From assembly GCF_009826935.1 (NCBI RefSeq), contig NZ_WUMN01000002.1, positions 620,001 through 684,000 on the forward strand: a DNA stretch of 64,000 bases, written 5' to 3'. A program made the position numbers and the translations under genes. Below, in pieces: positions 61,877 through 64,000 of the stretch (position 1 is the first letter of the stretch; each line of letters opens with the position of its first letter). A model generated the notes under the pieces. The model did not search any database. It saw nothing but the letters and a program-made list of their open reading frames with translations, and was not told the DNA's origin. This DNA comes from Flavobacterium sp. Sd200 (GTDB taxonomy: Bacteria; Bacteroidota; Bacteroidia; Flavobacteriales; Flavobacteriaceae).

Positions 61877-62884
61877 ATGAAAGAAGTAACTTTTTTGCAT
61901 CCGGGTTTCTTTTGGCTTTTTACCGTCATTCCGGTAACAATAGCATGGTATATCTGGCAACGCAAAAACCAGTCGGCCAAACTAACTATCAGTACCCTTA
62001 ACGGCTTTAAGGCAGCACCATCTGTTTTGGCAAAGCTAAAGCCGGTACTTTTTGCCTTTCGCCTTTTGGCACTTAGCTTCATGATAGTAGCTTTGGCCAG
62101 GCCAAGAACGGTAGATGTTAGCAGCAAGATAAACTCAACCTTTGGTATAGATATAGTAATGGCAATGGACGTATCCGGCTCTATGCTTGCACGCGACCTT
62201 AAGCCCAACCGCCTTGAGGCTCTTAAAAATGTGGCTGCCGACTTTGTAGACAACCGCCCTAACGACCGCATAGGCCTTGTGGTGTATGCAGGAGAGGCTT
62301 ACACTAAAACTCCGGTAACGAGCGATAAAGAATTGGTAAAACAGGCCATAGCATCGGTTAGATATGACGATGGAGTGCTGCAGGACGGTACCGGCATTGG
62401 TGTTGGTCTTGCAACAGCCGTAAACCGTTTAAAAGACAGCAAAGCTAAAAGCAAGGTTATTATTTTACTTACCGATGGGGTTAATAACTCTGGCTTTATA
62501 GACCCGCGCATGGGCGCCGACATGGCTAAAGAATATGGTATTAAAGTATATACTATAGGAATTGGAACGAACGGGAGGGCAGAATTCCCTATTGGCAAAG
62601 ACCCCGTTACAGGCAAATGGGTTTACCAAATGATGGATGTAAAAATAGATCAGGATCTTATGAAAGAGATTGCTAAAAAAACTGATGGCACCTATTTTCG
62701 TGCTACCAGTAACAGCAAGCTAAAAGAAATTTACGAGCAGATAAACAAGCTGGAAACTACGGAGATAGAAGAGCAAAGGTTTTACAATTATGACGAAAAA
62801 TACCGCCCTTGGGTATGGGCAGCCTTTGGGTTGCTGCTTGCCGAAGCGGTATTGCGCAAAACACTTTACAGAAGCTTTATATAG
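61877..62884 (+). CDS. batA: BatA: vWA-domain membrane protein
   Basis: 335 residues with a hydrophobic N-terminus (two helices, FFWLFTVIPVTIAWYIW and LKPVLFAFRLLALSFMIVAL), a vWA domain with complete MIDAS motif MAMDVSGSMLARDLKPNR (Asp-x-Ser-x-Ser), T in EAYTKTPVTS and LLTDGVNNSGF, and a C-terminal helix (WVWAAFGLLLAEAV). It starts two bases after the BatD-like gene and is followed two bases later by batB. In Bacteroides the bat genes support aerotolerance and envelope stability; here in a probably aerobic genus their role is likely envelope stress. Confidence 0.93.
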   Translation: MKEVTFLHPGFFWLFTVIPVTIAWYIWQRKNQSAKLTISTLNGFKAAPSVLAKLKPVLFAFRLLALSFMIVALARPRTVDVSSKINSTFGIDIVMAMDVSGSMLARDLKPNRLEALKNVAADFVDNRPNDRIGLVVYAGEAYTKTPVTSDKELVKQAIASVRYDDGVLQDGTGIGVGLATAVNRLKDSKAKSKVIILLTDGVNNSGFIDPRMGADMAKEYGIKVYTIGIGTNGRAEFPIGKDPVTGKWVYQMMDVKIDQDLMKEIAKKTDGTYFRATSNSKLKEIYEQINKLETTEIEEQRFYNYDEKYRPWVWAAFGLLLAEAVLRKTLYRSFI

Positions 62885-62886
62885 TT

Positions 62887-63927
62887 ATGGATTACGAGTT
62901 AGACGAATCAAAATATTTATACCTGCTGTTCATCATTCCGGTGATCGTGCTTATTTTCCTTTACAACCTGTATTGGAAACGCAAAAAACAGCGCGAATTT
63001 GGAAACCCCGAGCTGGTAAAAAAACTTAGCCCGGAGCGTTCTACATTTAAATCGACTTTAAAGCTAATTGCCCTGTTATTAGCTTTAACCAGTGTTATTA
63101 TCGCATTGGTTGGTCCAAAAATTGGCACTAAGACCGAAACCGTTAAACGCGAAGGTGTAGATATTGTTTTTGCAATAGACGTTAGTAAAAGTATGCTTGC
63201 CGAAGACGTACAGCCCAGCAGGCTTACAAAAAGCAAGCAGATAGTATCGCAAATTATAAACAGCCTTGGCAGCGACAGGATAGGTATTATTGGCTATGCC
63301 GGAAGTGCTTACCCGGTTTTGCCTATTACAACAGATTACAGTGTTGCTAAGATGTTCCTGCAAAGCATGAATACTGATATGGTATCGTCTCAGGGAACCG
63401 CCATTACCGATGCTCTACAGCTTGCCGAAACGTTTTATGATAACCCTAAAACGAGCAAGTTGCTTATATTGGTATCAGATGGTGAGGACCATGGCGAGGG
63501 TAGCCAGGAAGCCGCAAACGAGGCAAGGAAGAAAGGAATAAAAATTATTACCATAGGGGTGGGTACCGAGAAAGGTGGGCCTATACCATTACGCGACGGC
63601 AACGGCCGCATTACAGGCTATAAAAAAGATATGCAGGGCGAAACGGTTACTACAAAACTGTATCCTGATGCACTTAAAACTATAGCAACAGCAACTAAAG
63701 GCGGCTACGTATATGGCGGCAGCACCAAAGAAATTACAGATTATGTAAAGAACGCACTGCAAAATATAGAGAAAACCGAGTTTGAATCGAAAGAGGTAGC
63801 GTTGTATGAAACCCAGTTTCAATGGTTTTTAGGAGCGGCATTTATACTGTTGTTCCTTGATATTTTCCTTTTGGAACGCAAAACACGCTGGATTAAAAAG
63901 CTGAACCTGTTTAACGAAAAAGAATAA
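62887..63927 (+). CDS. batB: BatB: second vWA-domain membrane protein
   Basis: 346 residues from ATG 62887 (longer in-frame starts lie inside batA and are rejected). Structure parallels BatA: N-terminal helices (LYLLFIIPVIVLIFLYNLYW and LKLIALLLALTSVIIALVG), MIDAS AIDVSKSMLAEDVQPSR, YAGSAYPVLPIT, LLILVSDGEDHGEG and a C-terminal helix (FLGAAFILLFLDIFLL). Its stop overlaps the batC ATG by one base. BatA and BatB are thought to form a membrane complex, as deduced from other species. Confidence 0.93.
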   Translation: MDYELDESKYLYLLFIIPVIVLIFLYNLYWKRKKQREFGNPELVKKLSPERSTFKSTLKLIALLLALTSVIIALVGPKIGTKTETVKREGVDIVFAIDVSKSMLAEDVQPSRLTKSKQIVSQIINSLGSDRIGIIGYAGSAYPVLPITTDYSVAKMFLQSMNTDMVSSQGTAITDALQLAETFYDNPKTSKLLILVSDGEDHGEGSQEAANEARKKGIKIITIGVGTEKGGPIPLRDGNGRITGYKKDMQGETVTTKLYPDALKTIATATKGGYVYGGSTKEITDYVKNALQNIEKTEFESKEVALYETQFQWFLGAAFILLFLDIFLLERKTRWIKKLNLFNEKE

Positions 63928-64000
63928 TGAAAAAAGTACTTACATATAGCCTTATGCTGTGTGCCGCACTGGCTTTTTCGCAGGAAAAGAAACCCGAAAA
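63927..64000 (+). CDS. batC: BatC-like protein, cut by the right window edge
   Basis: Only the first 24 codons are visible: a signal peptide MKKVLTYSLMLCAALAFSQ followed by EKKPE. Position right after batB (TAATG overlap) and the signal peptide fit BatC, a periplasmic tetratricopeptide-repeat protein in the Bat operon, but no domain is visible, so the name rests on gene order. Confidence 0.6.
   Translation, partial: MKKVLTYSLMLCAALAFSQEKKPE

Noticed and set aside
1..64000. CRISPR arrays, prophage, insertion sequences or rRNA operons
   Set aside because: No regularly spaced repeats, transposase, integrase or phage structural genes and no rRNA sequence were seen.

Overview
The window comes from a member of the Bacteroidota, almost certainly a gliding-type Flavobacteriaceae (Flavobacterium-like). 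The evidence is two secreted proteins with type IX secretion (T9SS) C-terminal sorting domains, a gliding-motility lipoprotein (GldH), the IPExxxVDY family, the gene order acpP-fabF-rnc-IPExxxVDY-pyk, a Bat (aerotolerance) operon, and promoters of the Bacteroidota type (TTTG, about 19-22 bp, TAnnTTTG) with little sign of Shine-Dalgarno sequences. No phage, transposase, integrase or CRISPR array is visible. Most of the window is chromosomal core with small accessory inserts.

Layout. 1-4.2 kb: an M23 peptidase cut by the left edge, pgi, and a fused double ATP-binding oligopeptide ABC protein. 4.3-5.9 kb (minus strand): a tripartite HipB-HipS-HipT toxin-antitoxin operon behind three evenly spaced operator palindromes. 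6-11 kb: an ALDH7-type dehydrogenase, a DUF3298 lipoprotein, a Cys/Met PLP enzyme and thiL. 11-16.3 kb: a secreted reprolysin-like metalloprotease, ribF and an HTTM (vitamin K carboxylase-like) membrane protein. 17-18.4 kb: a CAU tRNA and recA. 18.5-21.4 kb: lipoprotein, ECF sigma factor, and a protein with an inner-membrane anti-sigma-like end, a long Asn-rich disordered linker and an outer-membrane beta-barrel. 21.7-26.4 kb: trhO, a DUF5694 protein, an amino-acid permease and 5-formyl-THF cyclo-ligase. 26.4-31 kb (minus): the pyk/IPExxxVDY/rnc/fabF/acpP block. 31-36 kb: purN, rnhA, a 44-residue membrane protein, a UPF0158 protein, a PfkB kinase and a long PurF-like enzyme. 36.4-42.7 kb: a GbsR/MarR-type regulator followed by a complete RND efflux operon. 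43-50 kb: a degenerate receiver, a lipoprotein, two radical SAM proteins, YccA, lspA, a RicT-like PSP1 protein and gldH. 50-54.4 kb: a class A penicillin-binding protein and the scoA/scoB CoA-transferase pair, interrupted by a frameshifted four-helix-bundle gene. 54.4-57.7 kb (minus): a small membrane protein, an SDR and a secreted M43-like protein whose catalytic Glu is Gln. 58-64 kb: moxR, DUF58, a BatD-like protein, batA, batB and the start of batC.

The most notable systems are the sigma factor/trans-envelope anti-sigma pair at 18.97-21.4 kb, which could report outer-membrane state directly to transcription, and the HipBST module with its three-operator control region. Smaller points of interest are the M43 pseudoenzyme, the four-helix-bundle cassette bounded by inverted repeats inside scoA-scoB, the repeat-type operator in front of the RND pump, and two long near-perfect palindromes (54.37 kb and 60.18 kb). 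Domain assignments come from reading motifs in the translations. No database search was run.
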